Source: an uncultured Clostridia bacterium
GTDB taxonomy: Bacteria > Bacillota > Clostridia > Oscillospirales > Ruminococcaceae
Direction: 5' to 3'
Assembly: GCA_945933905.1 (NCBI GenBank)
Contig: CAMEQX010000066.1
Location: 1 to 7,226 of the forward strand
Length of the DNA: 7,226 nucleotides
The notes under the pieces are model-generated. The model saw nothing but the letters and a program-made list of their open reading frames with translations. It ran no database searches and was not told where the DNA came from. Of this stretch, positions 5,285 to 7,226 are shown one piece after another. A program made the position numbers and the translations under genes. Each line of letters starts with the position of its first letter. Within the stretch, counting starts at the first letter, position 1.

Positions 5285-6436
5285 ATGACAACTGTAAAAA
5301 ATACTGAGGTTCTTTATAAGGAGTACAACGAGGTTGCTCCTATCGGATTGATTGCGATGCGCGGCACGGAGGAGCTTGCTGCGCGGATGAACGGCTATCT
5401 CACGCGCTGGGCTGACCGAAACGGCAGACCGCAGCACGAGTTTATGATTGAAGCGGAGTGCCCGAGATTTTCTTCGGGTGACGCGAAGGGACTTATCAAA
5501 AATACCGTTCGCGGCAAGGATTTGTTTATTCTCGTTGACGTGGGCAACTACAACTGCAAATATCGTCTTTTCGACAAGGAAAACTATATGTCGCCCGACG
5601 ACCACTACGCTGATTTGAAGCGTATTATACAGGCGGCAAGCGGCAAGCCTCCCAGAATAAACGTGATTATGCCGCTGCTTTACGGCGGTCGTCAGCACAG
5701 ACGTTCTTATCGCGAGAGCTTGGACTGCGCGGTTATGCTTCAGGAGCTGCACGCGATGGGTGTTGCAAACGTAATCACCGTTGACGCTCACGACCCGCGC
5801 GTGTGCAACGCAGTTCCCTTGATGGGCTTCGACAACGTAATCCCGTCCTATCAGGTGTTGAAAACGATGTTCAAGGCGTTCCCCGACCTTGTTATCAACA
5901 AGGAGAACTTTATGGTAATCAGCCCCGACGAAGGCGCGCTCAACAGAAATATGTTCTACGCGTCGGTACTTGGCGTTGAGATGGGAATGTTCTACAAGCG
6001 CCGCGATTATTCGCAGATTGTAAATGGCAGAAATCCGATTGTCGCACACGAATATCTCGGCTCGGACGTTGAAGGAAAGACGGTATTCGTTGCCGATGAT
6101 ATTATTTCGAGCGGCGAGTCTATGCTTGATATTGCCAAAGAAGTTCACAAGCGCAAGGCAAAGCGTTTCTTCGCTTACGCAACTTACAGCATTTTCACAA
6201 ACGGTCTTGAGCAGTTTGACAAGGCTTATGAAGAAGGTCTGCTTGACGCGGTATTCGGTACAAACCTTACATACCGCACGCCCGAGCTGTTAAAGCGCCC
6301 GTGGTTCAAGGAGGTTGACGTTTCAAAGTATCTCGCGTACTTTATCGCTTCGCTTAACCACGACACTTCCGTAAGCGCGGTAATCGACCCGATTGAGAAG
6401 ATAAACGCGCTTCTTCAGGAACACAGAGGATTGTAA
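5285..6436 (+). CDS. prs: Ribose-phosphate pyrophosphokinase (PRPP synthetase), long clostridial-type variant
   Basis: Predicted to transfer pyrophosphate from ATP to ribose-5-phosphate, giving PRPP for purine, pyrimidine, NAD, histidine and tryptophan synthesis. Landmarks in the expected order: ATP-loop RQ within GGRQHRR (134-140; classical ARQDRK), catalytic histidine in VDAHDP (166-171; classical VDLHA), ISPDEGALNR (about 212-221; classical VSPDxGG), flexible-loop start KRRDYS (238-243), and the PRPP loop VADDIISSGES (269-279; classical VDDxxDTxGT). At 383 residues it is longer than the usual 310-320 and diverges in between. The classical QSTS...ND segment is replaced by a longer aromatic-rich stretch (about 85-115), and the QIQGFF and NLxAxP motifs after the His are not visible. 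It may have different oligomer contacts or allostery. AAGGAAGGA starting at 5269 precedes ATG at 5285. It follows glyA by 25 bases and is one base from rarA, so the three genes are probably cotranscribed. Confidence 0.88.
   Translation: MTTVKNTEVLYKEYNEVAPIGLIAMRGTEELAARMNGYLTRWADRNGRPQHEFMIEAECPRFSSGDAKGLIKNTVRGKDLFILVDVGNYNCKYRLFDKENYMSPDDHYADLKRIIQAASGKPPRINVIMPLLYGGRQHRRSYRESLDCAVMLQELHAMGVANVITVDAHDPRVCNAVPLMGFDNVIPSYQVLKTMFKAFPDLVINKENFMVISPDEGALNRNMFYASVLGVEMGMFYKRRDYSQIVNGRNPIVAHEYLGSDVEGKTVFVADDIISSGESMLDIAKEVHKRKAKRFFAYATYSIFTNGLEQFDKAYEEGLLDAVFGTNLTYRTPELLKRPWFKEVDVSKYLAYFIASLNHDTSVSAVIDPIEKINALLQEHRGL
6425..6430 (+). promoter_or_regulatory. Ribosome binding site of rarA inside the end of prs
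   Basis: AGAGGA lies in the last codons of prs, seven bases before the rarA ATG at 6438. With the stop and start separated by a single base, ribosomes finishing prs can reinitiate, so the two genes are probably translationally coupled. Confidence 0.65.
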
Positions 6437-6437
6437 A

Positions 6438-7226
6438 ATGCCACTTGCGGATAAAATCCGTCCGAAAACGCTCCAAGATGTTGTCGGACAAACGCATCTG
6501 CTCGGCGAGGGAAAGCCGCTTTTGAAAATCATAAAGTCGGGGAAAGTCCCGAATATGATTTTCTACGGACCCTCGGGAGTGGGGAAAACCACGGTCGCGC
6601 GGATTATCGCGGAGTCTGCGAATATGCGGCTTCACAAGCTCAACGGCACGTCCGCTTCGACTGCGGATATCAAGGAAATTGTCGCGGAAATTGACACGTT
6701 TCTTGGCTCAAACGGGATTTTGCTTTACCTTGATGAAATCCAGTACCTCAACAAAAAGCAGCAGCAAAGCCTGCTTGAATACATCGAAAATGGCTCGATA
6801 ACGCTGATTGCCTCAACCACGGAAAATCCGTATTTCTACGTCTATAACGCGATTTTGTCGCGCTCGACCGTGTTCGAGTTCAAGCCGGTTGAGCCGGAGG
6901 AGCTGAAAAAAGCGGTAAAAAGAGGCTTCGCCGAAATCTCAGCGGAAATCGGCGAAGAGCTTAATATTGAGGAGGAAGCTGTTGATTACATTTGTCACGG
7001 TGTTGGCGGAGATGTGAGGAAATGCCTGAACACCGTGGAATTGTGCGCGGTTTCCGCCGAGAACGGAAAGGTGACGCTTGAGCTTGCAAAGGAACTCACC
7101 CAGCGCAGCAATATGCGCTATGACCGCGACGGCGACCAGCACTACGACTTGCTTTCCGCGCTTCAAAAGTCAATTCGCGGCTCGGACGAGAACGCGGCGC
7201 TTCACTACGCGGCAAGGCTGATGGAC
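6438..7226 (+). CDS. rarA: Replication-associated recombination protein A, AAA+ ATPase (3'-truncated by window edge)
   Basis: RarA (MgsA; Mgs1/WRNIP1 family) is a clamp-loader-like AAA+ ATPase that acts at stalled replication forks with SSB. The first 263 residues are present, of about 420-440 in the family. Visible motifs: N-terminal MPLADKIRPKTLQDVVGQTHLLG, typical of RarA; Walker A GPSGVGKTT (44-52; more often GPPGTGKTT); Walker B ILLYLDEIQYLNKKQQ (94-109) with Asp99-Glu100; sensor 1 ASTTENP (125-131); arginine finger LSR (140-142); sensor 2 GGDVRKCLN (Arg194). Then comes SNMRYDRDGDQHYDLLSALQ and SIRGSDENAALHY, the diagnostic start of the C-terminal oligomerisation region. The related clamp-loader subunits and RuvB lack this last block, so I prefer RarA. 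The ATG overlaps the prs end closely and is served by AGAGGA. No stop or frameshift is seen before the window ends. Confidence 0.96.
   Translation, partial: MPLADKIRPKTLQDVVGQTHLLGEGKPLLKIIKSGKVPNMIFYGPSGVGKTTVARIIAESANMRLHKLNGTSASTADIKEIVAEIDTFLGSNGILLYLDEIQYLNKKQQQSLLEYIENGSITLIASTTENPYFYVYNAILSRSTVFEFKPVEPEELKKAVKRGFAEISAEIGEELNIEEEAVDYICHGVGGDVRKCLNTVELCAVSAENGKVTLELAKELTQRSNMRYDRDGDQHYDLLSALQKSIRGSDENAALHYAARLMD

Noticed and set aside
5231..6148. 305-codon open frame on the minus strand, antisense to the PRPP synthetase gene
   Set aside because: It is a shadow of a real gene. The translation is rich in His, Arg and Val with no family resemblance, and it has no promoter or ribosome site.

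Overview
The window looks like a chromosomal segment from a Gram-positive anaerobe of the class Clostridia, most likely a gut or rumen Oscillospirales/Ruminococcaceae-type organism. This is an inference. It rests on strong AAAGGAG ribosome sites six bases before ATG, TTGAAA/TATAAT sigma-A-type promoters, a biotin-dependent sodium-pump decarboxylase subunit, a long PRPP-synthetase variant of about 380 residues, and a RarA homologue. Most genes are core metabolism. I see no phage, transposase, CRISPR array, tRNA or rRNA.

Layout. (1) 2-670 (+) is the C-terminal part of the beta subunit of a Na+-translocating carboxylic-acid decarboxylase, followed by a hairpin terminator. (2) 729-1370 (+) is a SIMPL/DUF541 protein. 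(3) A bidirectional terminator (about 1370-1405) separates it from convergent pyrB (1404-2480, minus strand), an aspartate carbamoyltransferase that carries a PyrI-like four-cysteine zinc domain at its C-terminus. (4) A compact divergent promoter region (about 2480-2605) drives pyrB leftward and an ion-transporter-superfamily permease (2606-3727, +) rightward. (5) 3728-4005 is a gene-free stretch with a roughly 110-130 bp inverted-repeat element, a classic terminator and the next promoter. (6) 4006 to the window end (+) is a tight cluster: glyA, a PRPP-synthetase-like gene and rarA, the last cut by the window edge.

How the genes fit together. PyrB makes carbamoyl-aspartate for pyrimidines. 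GlyA supplies glycine and one-carbon units, and the PRPP synthetase supplies PRPP; purine synthesis needs all three. RarA, coupled by a one-base gap to the PRPP gene, acts at stalled replication forks, so the cluster links nucleotide supply and replication in one transcript. Three promoters share the same architecture (TTGAAA, 17-base spacer ending in TGN, TATAAT or TAAACT), which suggests ordinary housekeeping transcription with extended -10 elements.

Points most worth a second look: the PyrB catalytic chain fused directly to a PyrI-type zinc module with no allosteric nucleotide-binding domain; the inverted-repeat element downstream of the permease; the diverged PRPP-synthetase motifs; and the symmetric sequence centred between the two divergent promoters. 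I do not see strong evidence for a wholly new multi-gene system.
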